The notes: generated by a model not told the origin, from the sequence alone. 64,000 nt of DNA from Crotalaria pallida (GCA_037953625.1 CM075651.1:152288001-152352000), one strand, 5' to 3'. Shown: positions 1-11,123, numbered from the stretch's first letter. Numbers and translations: made by a program.

Positions 1-1088
1 ATGAGAGCTTCTTAGTTGTGAAGAGGTTTAGTTAAAACTTGTATTACTAGTATTAGTTGAGAATTTGGTAGAAATAAGTTAAGAATCGTGACGAAAGCAC
101 CCAAACACTAGTATCCGGTCTATAAAATACTTGATTGATAGGTCATTCCAAAGCCAAGTTCAATTGAAGCTTTTGGGATGAGCTTGCTAAGGGTTGGTAC
201 ATCATAAGTTAATAAATCCCTTTACTAAAATTTTCTTCAAAGTCATTCCTGTCTCATGCCTTTGATTCCATTTCTAAGTGATCATCAGATGTCTTCTTGA
301 AGGATGATAACCTTAATTAATAGCATATTTGTGTTGTCTTCCTCGAGACCTAGACAGCTTTTCCACGTGCTAATTCTAGCTGCATTATGAAGGAGGATCA
401 TCCTTCGTGAAGTATGATAGTATTAGCTCTCAAACAGGGATCACTTGAAGAAATCTTTAGTTATGAACTTGTGATATTTTAATAGTTCTTTATGGCGCTT
501 TCATTGACTCAGACTTCTTCATGCTTTACCTTACTTTTCTAAAGCTTGAACGGTAGCAGTTTAAGAATAAGTTAATGGGATGAAGTATCTCCTTGATTGA
601 TGTGGAAAGATAGCAGGTATTTGGTAATACAGATAATATTTTCTGAGGGTGCTTCTATTATGATTCGTTCATGAAGCTCATGATTGATAATATTTTGCAT
701 GATTAGTTTGCAAATCTCGCTCATTTCACTTTCTCATTAAGTTAAGGCCTTAGGGCTGTAGTTGCTGTTAAGAAGCCTTGCATATTTAGTTGTCACCGGT
801 GAATACTCAGGTTTCCAACTTCAATTCTTTTTTCTGATGAAATAGCAGAAAATTGCTAGCCCTATTGCAGTTCAGCACTTGGGTGAGATTTTAGTAATTG
901 TTGGATCACGTTATTATGCAAATGGATTTGGTCCGTCTGCCCTTCGGTGCAAGAGAATGAAGAGATTCCTCTTGATGAGAATTAGTCCTTCATTCTGCGT
1001 CTTTGTAGACAAGATTTCAAGTTGGAAAATGCAATATCAAGTACTACTTGGCTAGAAGAAAGAACAATAGTTTGGAGTCAACTTAATG
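1..1088. other. Unassigned low-copy sequence, no gene recognised
   Basis: Stops occur densely in all six frames and no conserved motif was seen. The base composition is less AT-extreme than the following repeats, so this could be a UTR or the downstream flank of a gene lying left of the window, but nothing demonstrates that. Confidence 0.4.
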
Positions 1089-1382
1089 CTCCCTTCGGTC
1101 CAATTTATAAGATCCTTTTGAGATTTTTCACTCCCACCAAAGAAAGTGGATAAATTTGTTAGTGACATTGGAAATGTGAAAATTTGATATACTTTTTCAA
1201 AACTACCCCTATAATTATTATTGGAACTTTAAAAAGTGTTGACTTTATAGGGGTGTTTGTGGAAAAAAGTAATTAAATGCTATTGAAAATTAAAAAAGGG
1301 TTTTATAAATAGGATCAAAACAAAAACTCCAAAATGGTCTTATAAATAGGATCAAAACAAAACTCCAAAAGGGATGGTATTA
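1089..1382 (-). mobile_element. Stowaway-like MITE, family A
   Basis: The ends resemble the CTCCCTCCG-type Stowaway terminus (CTCCCTTCGGTCC at the left). The interior matches the family-A body seen at 9924, 10364 and 17958, but in reverse orientation. The right end carries an extra local duplication of the ATAAATAGGATCAAAAC segment. It is non-coding. Confidence 0.75.
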
Positions 1383-1634
1383 GTACATACAGTTTGTAGT
1401 GAGAACCGCGATTGCAACCATTCACACGTAGCCTTCTTAAAACAACTTCTCTAATTGGGTGTGTTTGATAGAAAACAGTTATAGAAATTAAGGCGGCGGG
1501 AATTGCAAAAAGTGTTTTGTCACTAGCACTCACCTTAAGGATTTGCACTCGTAGAACAGATACAATTGCTGATCCAAAGAAATATTTTTGTCATCTCATA
1601 TTGTTAATATGTCACCTCATGGTCCCTCTTCATG

Positions 1635-1859
1635 ACCTTGTTCATGACTTTTTTTTTTTTATTAACCAGGGTATTCACACGCGTAACTGGGTGACAAATC
1701 CCTCGCATCACGGTCGGGCCCTTTCGGGGGCGATGCTCCCAGTAAGGCTGCTCCATTCACATGCGCCTCAGGTACGACTCGAACCCGCGATCACATGCTT
1801 AAGGGACACAAGCCCCTTCCACTTGTGTCAGCCTCCACTGGTACCTTGTTGATGACTTT
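1635..1859 (-). mobile_element. tRNA-derived SINE with 17-bp TSD
   Basis: Direct repeats ACCTTGTT(C/G)ATGACTTT at 1635-1651 and 1843-1859 flank a ~190-bp body. Read on the minus strand the body has an internal promoter B box GGGTTCGAGTCG and ends in a run of A (T run at 1650-1660 on the plus strand). This is a complete SINE structure: pol III promoter, A tail and TSD. Open reading frames crossing it are accidental. Confidence 0.8.
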
Positions 1860-1999
1860 AATGTCGTGAAGAGGGTCACAACAGTTAAAAAATAAAAAAA
1901 TTGCACTGTTGTGACTTTACTCACTACCGTACATGATCCGAAAGTGGGGTGGTATGAGAAGATGGTGGGGTTCAAAAAATATTTTTCCAGATCAGGGAT

Positions 2000-2636
2000 C
2001 TGCGTGGCAAAACTAGCTTATAGCTGTGTAGTGAGCTTGTAACTTGTAACTATGAGCTTCTAACTTGTAGTTGTTAAGCTAGTTAGGAGCTGTGGGTTTG
2101 TAGCTATGAGTTTATAGTTGTTTAGCTGACTGTTTGAAATAGTGTTGTTCGGCAAAATTAGTTTTTCTGAAGTAGCTAAAAGTTATTAAATGACCAAAAA
2201 GAACATGCAACATTTTGTTATTTTAAATTTTCCAATTTTTTCTTTATTTATTTTATTTATTAAATAGATAGTTAGTTAATTAATTAATTAAATTATTAAA
2301 TTATAATTAATTAAATTCATTTTTTTCTTAGTTTATTAAATATGTAGTTAATTAATTAATTATAGCAAAATAATTAAATTAATTAATAGTAATTAATTAA
2401 AGGGTAGTAAAATAATTTTAAATATTGTTTGAGGGTGTAATAGGTATATCAATTATTGAAAGCTAGTTTAGTTTATAGAAAGTAGAAAGCTAGCTTTCAA
2501 AAGCTACAAACTCCATTTTTTAAAAGCTATAAGCTCCTTCTAATTTGTGTTCATCGAACGGGACTTGTAGCTTATTTACTAAATCTAAAAGCTCCTAGCT
2601 ACCTAAAAAGCTCCTAGCTACCCTTGCCGAATAGAG
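2000..2636. mobile_element. hAT-like MITE, family D copy 1
   Basis: Begins near CTGCGTGGCAAAACTAGC and ends near TAGCTACCCTTGCCGAATAG. The imperfect terminal inverted repeats have the core TTCGGCAAAA/TTTTGCCGAA. The body contains many AGCTTGTAG/CTACAAGCT inverted motifs around an AT-rich core of AATTAATTA runs. It matches 25332-25964 and the nested copies at 30278-33266. Assignment to hAT rests on the general look of the termini, and no clean 8-bp TSD was seen. Confidence 0.6.
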
Positions 2637-3375
2637 GTCAGGTCCATTGAGCTGATTTTGTGCCAAAAAACACAGTCCTTGTGGAAATTTTGGGCTGATT
2701 CCAACTGCAGGCCCACTTACTGTCTTTTGAGACGAATTATTTAGGTATCCAAAATAGGAGACACCCAAAACTTTTTTTTTCCCGGTCGTGAGTAATTCAC
2801 GATCATTATTCTTTTGGCTGTACAAAACTACAAATTTATTTTCTTGTCATGAACAAGACCAAGACAAAAACGGAGTGACAATGTAATTGCACCCCTTTGA
2901 TGCTCATAGGCACTAACACAAGTTCTTGCTAGAAATGGCGAACATCTGACCGATTCAAATGTATATAGAGGTTATTGTATCTAGGAGGAGTACGCAATTT
3001 CAGGGTAGAAATAGTGGTGAGGTATAATCTTTTTCTTGTGGTTAGAGATACATCACTTATTTTATTATTTTTAATTTTGCCTTTATTTTTTTTATTATTT
3101 AAAGTTGGGATCGTGAGGTGTATAACTCACTAATGAAAAAAAAAAAATTTCGGTCATGAAGTATATTTCACTATCGGAAAAAAAGTTTCGGTAGTGAGAT
3201 ACAAAACAAAATGCTCAGAATAGAAGTGATGTTGGTGGAAGTAACAAATAACTTCAGTGATGATAAAATTTTAGGTAGGGGAGGGTTTGGAATTCAGTGA
3301 CAAATAACTTCAATACTTCCGTGATGATAGATTTCTTCCCCTTTTGAAAAGAAATTAATTTCTAGTATTGGTGCG
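2637..3375. other. Unassigned AT-rich spacer with a kinase gene fossil
   Basis: Apart from the receptor-kinase fragment at 3211-3300, I see only AT-rich sequence with homopolymer runs. Two copies of ACAAATAACTTCA, each followed by TGATGATA, at 3243-3265 and 3300-3329 indicate a local partial duplication next to the fossil. Confidence 0.4.
3211..3300 (+). pseudogene. TMK-type receptor kinase fragment (ATP-binding loop only)
   Basis: The 29-codon stretch reads MLRIEVMLVEVTNNFSDDKI followed by LGRGGFGIQ and a stop. VTNNFS...ILGRGGFG is the start of the kinase domain of plant TMK-like leucine-rich-repeat receptor kinases, where a longer family phrase continues into VYKG. Here the glycine-rich loop is intact but is followed at once by a stop and by a partial duplication of the same DNA. 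No other kinase subdomain was found nearby. It is therefore a non-functional fragment, presumably carried in by a repair or transposition event. Confidence 0.6.
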
Positions 3376-3785
3376 TTTTGGTACAGTTGATAAAATTAGA
3401 TTATGATTATTTTATTTGTGATTATAATATGTTAAAATTATAATTTATTTATGTATGGTTCTTTTAGCTGAAAAATGAATTTAAGTTTATTTATTTTGTT
3501 TAGATAGTATAAAGAAATAAAATATTTTTATTGAGTAAATTACAAAAAAAAAAAAAGGGTACGGAGTGATAAGGGAATAGTTAATGTTGTTGGGATGATA
3601 AGGGTAAAATAAGAAAATTACATAAATATAAAAAAACAATCTTATAAAAAATATGATAAAATTAGATTTTGATTATTTTTCCATAAATATAATTAAAATT
3701 ATAATGGCATTGAGAACCAAACATATTAGACCATGATTATTTTTTAAAAAAAAAATACAAACATAAACTTAATAAAAACAAACAC
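3376..3785. mobile_element. AT-rich MITE, family I copy 1
   Basis: Shares an ordered series of blocks with 61595-61985: AGATTATGATTATTTT, TTAAAATTATAATTT, TTTTTATTGA(A)GTAAATTA, then GATAAGG.T.AATAAGAAAATTA. The far end carries (A)CCATGATTATTTTT, inverse to the other end. It is non-coding, and the superfamily is unclear. Confidence 0.5.
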
Positions 3786-3835
3786 CCCCTCAGTGATTTG
3801 TTATCGGGAATAATGGAAGCGGGAAAAATAAGGGC

Positions 3836-4093
3836 GGTTCATTCTTTGTTTTTTTTTAGTGGCAACAAAATGTCATTAAGAACAAGAACACAAGAAAAAA
3901 AAAAGAACAAGAACACAAGAAATACACCCATGACCAACTGACCCAAGCATACAAAAGTAATTGCTTTTCGATAACATCACAGTTCAAGCATTAAAGGGCA
4001 TAGCTATTTAAGCTAACATACAGTAATAGCAATTGCTGCAAAATAAAGAATACTCCTCCAGCTTCATTATGAATCTGAAGGGAGGTTCATTCT
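3836..4093 (-). mobile_element. 5'-truncated LINE insertion
   Basis: A TSD of GGTTCATTCT (3836-3845 and 4084-4093) encloses a body that ends, on the minus strand, in TTGCCACTAAAAAAAAA. It is probably an L1-type 3' end. Downstream, 4110-4250 reads on the minus strand as a stretch containing WLIRNQLFRSNSQIHNEEMV, reminiscent of the region following LINE reverse transcriptase, and repeats the phrase TCCAATGAGGACCATTTCTT twice. Confidence 0.5.
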
Positions 4094-4495
4094 ATCTTTA
4101 TGAGCGCCATAGCAATGCCTAGGCTTCCAATGAGGACCATTTCTTCATTATGAATCTGAGAATTGGACCGGAAAAGTTGATTCCTTATCAACCACATAGA
4201 AAGACATAGGACTCCAATGAGGACCATTTCTTCTGCCACGAACACACCCTAAACCCTACACTGCCTAGAGTCCCTATTAAATAAAATAGTATTTGATGCT
4301 TAGTCAATTTGCCTTATTCCTTATCCCATTCTCTTTGCTTAATGATGTCCCTTCCTTTTTGATTAACCACGTACATATGGTAGAGAATAGTCATTATATT
4401 GATCTTAAATTTTCCAACAACCTGAAGGTGAGGACAAGTAATATCAAAGTGTATAGGGCTATAGGGTTCGATATAACTAATCTCATTGCTACGTA

Positions 4496-4767
4496 CTCCC
4501 TCCGCTCTTGAATATAAGGAAATAAAAACATAATATTTATGGTCTAAAATATAAGCAAAATTTAACTAATTTTCTATTTCTAATACAATTATTCCTAAAA
4601 TATCTCAACAAAGTGGTTGTATCATTTAATTTTTGTTTCATTCCCAATACATCTTTTCTAAAATGGTCTATTTCTTTTGTGAACTCAAAAAAATTAAATA
4701 CACTCAACTAACTTTCTTAATACTTGAAAAATTAGTTATTTTGGCTTATATATGAGACCGGAGGGAG
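4496..4767. mobile_element. Stowaway-like MITE, family B
   Basis: Bounded by TA dinucleotides, with termini CTCCCTCCGCTC and GACCGGAGGGAG. The body shares with the other family-B copies the phrase AAATATAAGCAAAATT and the blocks TTCCTAAAATATC and AATTAAATACACTCAACTAA. About 272 bp, non-coding. Confidence 0.8.
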
Positions 4768-5035
4768 TATGTCCCTTACAAAGGACAAAATTTACTCCAT
4801 TCTATAAGAATACCCTGCATTTTAGAAAGTTATAGGGGATGATAATAAGAGTAAAGTAGTATAGTATATAAACTTGTTGGCTGAGTTAACAGCCCATCTA
4901 GATCTTTCCGTAGATCTTATTATTAGGATAATGATAATAAGTGCAAGATTAATATTTTAGGTGACAAAAAATTATTCCTATTTGACATTAATAAAGGTAT
5001 GCAACAGCTAAAGCTAAGCTTAAACTTTCTAATTG

Positions 5036-5358
5036 TTTGAGTCATGACTTTTTTTTTATCAGCAAACAACTTTTATTAATAGTGAGTACTAGTGGTACTC
5101 AACCCAACATGTCTGTACAATTATAATGATGATAGTATGTAAGTCATAAGATTCATACACCAATCACTATAAGAAACGAGTTTATCTCATAACATATTAA
5201 ACCAGTGCCAAGATTTAACCTTCAACGAATCTATAAGCCTTATGACATTCACCTCCCCATTATTAAATAACAAATTGTTTCTCATCAATCATATAGGAGC
5301 CAAATAGCTCCACACCATAAAGAAGCACCGTGCCTCCTAGCTTTGAGTCATGACTTTT
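5036..5358 (-). mobile_element. 5'-truncated LINE end with 17-bp TSD
   Basis: The 17-bp direct repeat TTTGAGTCATGACTTTT occurs at 5036-5052 and 5342-5358. The enclosed ~290 bp ends on the minus strand in TTGTTTGCTGATAAAAAAAA, the same tail style as the other LINE ends in this window (TTGCTTATAAAA). No open frame remains. Confidence 0.75.
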
Positions 5359-5412
5359 GATTAATCATTTTATGCAAAACGTGGTTTAAGAATTAATATC
5401 AAGAAGGTATTA

Positions 5413-5691
5413 CTTTTTCTGGTCCTATATATAAAATCTTTTTAGGAAAAATTATTTTTGCCCTATTTGTAAAATCCTATCCCAATTTTCAATAACATTT
5501 AATTACTTATTTTCAAAAAGACTCTTATTAAGTTAACAATTTCTAGAATCTCAATAATAATTATAGAGGTTGTTTTAAAAAAGCATATTAAAAGTTTAAG
5601 TTTCCAATGCTACAAACAACTTTAACCTACTTTTTTGTGGACGTAATTTTATTTTCTCCAAAAGAATCTTACATATATATTACCGGAGGAG
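5413..5691 (+). mobile_element. Stowaway-like MITE, family A (divergent)
   Basis: The blocks GGTCCTATATATAAAATC, AATAACATTTAATTACTT and TAATAATTATAGAGG follow in family-A order, and the right end TACCGGAGGAG is followed by TA. It is more diverged than the copies at 9924 and 17958. Confidence 0.7.
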
Positions 5692-6202
5692 TAATAATCT
5701 TGAGTACGTGCATTTACATGCATCTAATGATCCAAATAATTCTTCGGATAAGCTAAGCTAGCTATGTGGTTAGATTTTTGCTAGAGAGAGAAGCTAAGGT
5801 GCTGAAGAAGATCGAGGTCGAGTAACCTCTTGACCGGCCCTAACCATCTTCACGGCAATTCCATAAATGAGTTGTAGCTGATCTGAAATTCGATTTCCTA
5901 TTATGGTATACAACACAAAAGGGGGCCGGGGGAGGTAAATTTTACACAAGGACTATAAAGTTCATTGACACTGTTCCTACGATTATATGCATCCAACGTT
6001 CACGTAATTTTAATACCACTAACAAAATTAATACAATTCTTTAATTTCCCCGCATTTTTTTAGTAGTATCATGCAAATTAAAAGCATTGGAGAAAGTAAG
6101 ACTCACTTAATTTTTTTTAAAAGTTAAAAGGAAAAGGCTTATATAAATCTGTAGCTACAGTATGAGTACGTGTATAGTATTATACATTCTCATACTAATA
6201 TA
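5692..6202. other. Unassigned intergenic sequence
   Basis: AT-rich sequence with no coding potential and no repeat boundary that I could identify. Confidence 0.35.
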
Positions 6203-6488
6203 TTCCCTCCGACTTAAAATATAAGCAACAAAAAACATACATATCTTGGTTTAAAATATAAGCAGAACTAATCAACTTTCTTAAATTTTATTTCATTCCC
6301 AATGTCATTTTCCAAAAACATCCCTAAAAAATTGTTATCTTATTTAATTTTTGTTTTATTTCCAATGCAACTTTCTTAAAATACCTCTATTCTTTTATAA
6401 ATTTGAAGAAATTAAATACAACCAATTAACCTCTTTAATAAGCGTAAAATTAGTTAATTTTGTTTATAATTCGAGATAGAAAAGGATA
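6203..6488. mobile_element. Stowaway-like MITE, family B (degraded end)
   Basis: Starts TTCCCTCCGACTTAAAATAT, with family-B body blocks including TTGTTATCTTATTTAATTTT and TAATAAGCGTAAAATTAGTT. The right terminus is eroded (ATTCGAGATAGAAAAGG). Confidence 0.7.
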
Positions 6489-6881
6489 CAGTAGTGTGTT
6501 AAAGAGTTGCTCTCGCACTAGTCTAGTGAAAGAGAACGCGCATTAAATGCGGGGTAGACAATAGAGTCAGCGAGTTTCGTCGTGAAGGACATTGTCAGCA
6601 AGCAGGGCCCTTAACAAAGGCATGATGTGAAAACTCAGTCACCCATCCCACCCCTAATAACTCACTCACACATTCATGCAATCGAATTTATACGCACGAG
6701 ATCAGAGCTCACAATATAATGTATCTTGATAACAACAGTAGGAGTATTTTTTTTTTTGAGTTACTGTATAAAAAAAAATTGCTCATCACAAGTCACAATG
6801 TAAACCAAAAAATTACGCAATCCCTTTGCGCATAATCACGGTAGTTTTGGACGCTGCTGCTGCTGCTACTACTCTAGATTA

Positions 6882-7260
6882 CTCCTTCCTGCTCAAATTA
6901 TAAATTACAAGTAAATTTAACTACTTTTACGCTTATTAAAAAGGTTAGTTGATTGTATTTAATTTTCTCAAATTTATAAAAAATAAAGGTATTTAAGGAA
7001 AATAGTATTGAGAATGAAACAAAAATTAAATAAGATAACAATTTTCTGGAGATATTTTAGGAAATTAAAGTGTCATTGAGAATGAAACAAAATTTAATAA
7101 AGTTGGTCAATTTTGCTTATATTTTAGACCAAGATAAGTATGTTTTTTTTTGTTCATGGGGAGGGGGAAATCCTAAATGTTCCTGCAGCCACCAACTGGG
7201 TTGTCTTACGCGGACAAGATAAGTATGTTTTTTGTTGTTTATAATTCGAGCTGAAGGGAG
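6882..7260. mobile_element. Family B Stowaway-like MITE carrying a nested SINE
   Basis: TA-bounded, from CTCCTTCCTGCTCAAATTA to TTCGAGCTGAAGGGAG. It is longer than other family-B copies because about 66 bp plus a duplicated target lies inside it at 7131-7234. The MITE must be older than the retroposon it carries. Confidence 0.8.
7131..7234 (-). mobile_element. Short tRNA-like SINE inserted in a MITE
   Basis: AAGATAAGTATGTTTTTT occurs at about 7131-7148 and 7216-7233 and flanks a ~66-bp body. On the minus strand the body has an A-box-like CCCAGTTGGTGGCTGC, and it ends in poly(A) (plus-strand T run). The same sequence, longer and with a B-box-like segment, occurs at 28787-28893. Confidence 0.7.
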
Positions 7261-7772
7261 TATACATTAATTGCTCAAGGTTTTTAAGTGCAATAATTGT
7301 GATCATCATCATGATTAGATTGCAATTGTATGTGGAGAGATTACCGAAACCTTAACAATGGGACTAAAATCTTGGTTTAACCTGATTATAATTACTGCCA
7401 TAATAGTAGAATTTTAGTGCTAGTGACATTGATTCATGGGGTTTTTTAAGTAGTGTCTTAGAAGTACTAGTAGTTGTTATAAGACCTCCCTTACATATTT
7501 ATAAGACCTCCTTCAATACATCAACTCCATTAACTAACCATTTCTAAATTTGCCCATGTTAGATGAAAAAAAAATAAGGATCTAGCTTACAAGTGTCATT
7601 GTTAAGGTTATTAGATATTTCATATAAAAAAATCATACATCTATTTTTTTTAATATAAAAAATAACGTTTTCCAACATCTTTTTACTACATATATGGTTT
7701 CTTAATAATTAAGGGCATTTGTTATCATTTGCCAAAAAATAATTAACATGTCTCAACTCCTATTAATTAGTA

Positions 7773-7925
7773 CTCCCTTTGGGACTTATTATAGAGTATA
7801 CGAATTACATATACCAAGAAAATTAGTCAATTTTTTGAATTCTATGAGAATATATTAAAAACATTACAATTTTACGCTCACAATTTTTCTTTGAAAGTTC
7901 ACACTAATTAATGAACCAAAAAAAA
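7773..7925. mobile_element. Stowaway-like MITE, family H (truncated)
   Basis: Starts CTCCCTTTGGGACTTATTAT after TA and follows family H at 35260 (GAATTACATATACCAAGAAAA, then ATTCTATGAGAATATATT) but loses its right half. Confidence 0.6.
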
Positions 7926-8026
7926 AAAGATAAATACTCACTCTGGTTCTACTTTTTAACTTCTTATCTTTTTAGCCCTTTAAGGCTGAGATTAAGCAAA
8001 CCTTAAAAAATGCTAATATAGTAGTA

Positions 8027-8310
8027 CTCCCTTCGATTTGAATTATAAGCAAAAATAATTAATTTTACGCTTATTGAGGAGATTAGTTAATTGTATTAAA
8101 TTTTATCAAATTTATAAAAAAAGAAAGGTATTTAAGAAAAGTAGTATTGAGAATGAAGCAAAAATTAAACAAGATAACAATTTTTTAGGGATGTTTTAGG
8201 AAAGAGACATCGGGAATGAAACAAAATTTAATAAAGTTAATTAGTTTTGCTTATATTTTAAACTAAAAGAATGATGTTTTTTTTCTTATTATTCGGGACA
8301 GATGGAATAG
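8027..8310. mobile_element. Stowaway-like MITE, family B
   Basis: TA-bounded, from CTCCCTTCGATTTGAATTAT to ATTCGGGACAGATGGAATAG. The internal blocks AATTTTACGCTTATTGAGGA and GATAACAATTTTTTAGGGAT match the other family-B elements. Confidence 0.8.
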
Positions 8311-8459
8311 TATTTATAATTCAAGGGCACTTGTTAAAGAATGAAAAGTGGTAAAAAAAACTATTGAAAATTGTAATTTTTAATATTTTCGAAAAAAATA
8401 ATTAAAAACCTGTGATATATTTTTTTTTAATAAGATGCCTAGCTTGTTAGCGAGACCCT

Positions 8460-9366
8460 TTGCTTTTTGGCCCCCATAAACGATTTTTTGGGCCACATTT
8501 TCAATTTTATGGACTAAAACACCCTTTTATGTGTTACAATTTTCGACTCTCAATAGTAAAAAAAAATTTTGACTCTTGATAGTCGGAAAATTAAACTACA
8601 TACTATTTTCGACTCTCAAGAGTCAAAAAAAATTTTGTCTTTCGAAAGTCGGAAAATTAAACTATATACTATTTCCGACTCTCAAGAGTAAAAAAAATTT
8701 TTGACTCTTGCCAGTCGGAAAATCACAGTATATGCAGACTCTGTTAGAGAAAACCACCCCAAGGTTTTGTCCTCAATGGCACTCATACCTAAGCTGAGGT
8801 GTTGCACCTGAGACTTTCATTTTATCAAGTATCAAGTTTGTTGCAACTAAACCTCATAAGTAGATAGAGGTATCAAGAAAATTTCAGAAATAAGGTGATA
8901 TTACCCAATCAAGACCAAGAAACACAGAACAAGAATCGTGGGAGGTACAGTCAAAGAAGCATAACACAATAAACTTGGTGGGCACTAACCAACCATGTTT
9001 TCCACACAAAAAATTACTGACATCTGTTCCTCTACTTAACTTCAAATTCTAACTGACCCTTTCAGACGATGCTCCATCCTGTAATTGTGCTTGAAGCTTA
9101 TGGTCTGCTAACACTCCAGATGAACCCAAGGCTGAAAGTTTTCATCGGTATACTAGGATTTTCCGACTCTCAAGAGTCAAAAAAAAAATTTTGACTCTTG
9201 AGAGTCAGAAATAGTATGTAGTTTAATTTTTCGACTCTCAAGAGTCAAATTTTTTTTTGACTCTTGAAAGTCTGAAATAGTAACACATAAAAGGATATTT
9301 TAGTCCATAAAAATTGAAAATTGGGGGAAAAAAATCGTTCATAGGGCAAAAAAAAAAAAAAAAAAA
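8460..9366. mobile_element. Foldback element made of palindromic modules
   Basis: The ends are ~85-bp imperfect inverted repeats: TATGGACTAAAACACCCTTT at the left and AAAGGATATTTTAGTCCATA at the right. Inside them are five near-palindromic modules of ~43 bp at 8544-8586, 8610-8652, 8676-8718, 9164-9208 and 9232-9274. Each reads CGACTCTCAAGAGTC, an A/T spacer, then GACTCTTGAGAGTCG. The three left modules are spaced 66 bp apart and the two right ones 68 bp. A unique ~400-bp core (8740-9150) of much higher complexity sits between the arms and may be captured host sequence. No transposase is present. The superfamily is unknown to me. Confidence 0.65.
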
Positions 9367-9923
9367 CCACGTCACATTTTCTTTCCCTCTTGTGTTCAAT
9401 TTTGACCGCCTAGCTCAGCATAGCTCTTGGGAGTAGTTCTATGGAGTAAGAAATCAAGGGTTGTAACCAATCTATCCTTCCCCCACTTTAGCAGAAGAGG
9501 ACAAAGCGTACTGCATTAACCAAGTCAAGGAAGCCATGCACGCTCTATCTGCATTCTTCATCATATAGTCATCATAACCTCGTAATTAATACTCCCTCGA
9601 GTAGTTCTCTTCTCTGATCACTTTACTCGATAGTATGTCAGAGTTGAAAAAAAAGTTAAAGTTAAAATAAAGAGCTTTTCGTAAAGGACTTTTCCTCCAC
9701 TTTCTTTCTCTCTCTCTCTCTTCACTGTGGAATGCATACTTATGCTTACTTTTTCAAAGTTCATCAATCATAAAGCAATCGATTACAAAATCATTTCCTC
9801 TCCTCACATCCCTCATCGGGGACCTCTTTTCTGTTCTGTCAAAATTGTACTGTTTCCTTCTGACCCTTTGCATTTATTATTCTCTTTTCGAAGAACGGGC
9901 CACAATGAGGCCTTTGTCAATTA

Positions 9924-10196
9924 CTCCTTCCGGTCTTATTTATAAGACCCTTTTGGAGTTTTTGTTTTGGTCCTATTTATAAGACTCATTTTCAATTTTC
10001 AATAGCATTTAATTATTTCTTTCCACAAACATCCCTATAAAGTCAACACTTTTTAGAGTTCTAATAATAATTATAGGGGTAGTTTTGAAAAAGTACATCA
10101 AATTTTCACATTTCCAATGCCACTAACAAATTTATCCACTCTCCTTGGTGGAGTGAAAAACCTCAAAAATGTCTTATAAATAGGACCGGACTCCCT
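9924..10196 (+). mobile_element. Stowaway-like MITE, family A
   Basis: Starts CTCCTTCCGGTCTTATTTAT after TA and ends TAGGACCGGACTCCCTC. The body blocks TTTCCACAAACATCCCTATA and AATAATAATTATAGGGGTAG define the family. It lies 168 bp from another copy in the same orientation. Confidence 0.8.
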
Positions 10197-10363
10197 CACA
10201 ACCTAAGACTCTTTTAGAGAAATTTAACTTAATCAAAAAGTAGTTTAATTTTATTATTATAATGAAAATATAAATATTTACTTTATTACTGTAATACGGA
10301 GTATATTCTTTTCAAAATTATTGATTCTAATCTTAATATAAATATTTTTAAAGAAAATAATTA

Positions 10364-10632
10364 CTCCTTCCAGTCCTATTTATAAAACTCTTTTGGGGTT
10401 TTTATTTTGGTCCTATTTATAAAACTCTTCTCAATTTTTAATAGCATTTAATTACTTCTTTCCACAAACACCCCTATAAAGTCAACATTTTTTAGAGTTC
10501 CAATAATAATTATAGGGGTAGTTTTGAAAAAGTATATATTTTCACATTTCCAATGCCACTAACAAATTTATCCACTTTCCTTAATGGAAGTGAAAAATCA
10601 CAAAAATGTCTTATAAATACGACCGGATGGAT
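10364..10632 (+). mobile_element. Stowaway-like MITE, family A
   Basis: Starts CTCCTTCCAGTCCTATTTAT after TA. It has the same block order as the copy at 9924, ending ACGACCGGATGG. A further degraded family-A tail follows at 10640-10720. Confidence 0.8.
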
Positions 10633-10743
10633 TAGATGTCATCAAAAATCTGAATAAAATCTTATAAACAAAACAAAAATTATCAAAAAAAATCTTATAT
10701 TTAAGATTGGAAAGAGTACAACACTACTCCCTTGTTATTAATA

Positions 10744-11016
10744 CTTCCTTCATTTTTATTATGAGATATTTTTGTAACCTAAGGAAAAATATATTTTAAA
10801 ATAAAAGACAAATTAATTAATTTTTTTAATTTTGTTTCATTTTCAATGTATTTTTTTAAACATTAATAGAAAATAAAAATCATGTTTGACTTTTTTTTCA
10901 TTATAAGTATTACTTTCCTAAATTACTTTTATTTTTTAAAAAATTAAATACAACCAACTAACTTTCATAATAATCATAATTTTAATTTTTTTTTTAATAT
11001 TCTAAACCGGAGACAA
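10744..11016. mobile_element. Stowaway-like MITE, divergent family B
   Basis: Starts CTTCCTTCATTTTTATTATG and ends TCTAAACCGGAGACAA. The internal AAATTAAATACAACCAACTA block is shared with family B. Both termini have decayed. Confidence 0.55.
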
Positions 11017-11123
11017 CTTTGTTCCGTGTGTCAATTGTAATAATGTGTGGTGACCACGACTTTTCATTACCAATTTGTGATTTTAACCAATTCATCACTA
11101 CAATTCTGTATCTTTCTTCTTGG

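Noticed and set aside
8544..9274. Spaced palindromes considered as a CRISPR-like array
   Set aside because: The spacers are themselves repeated, the arms are inverted, and the context is plant nuclear DNA.
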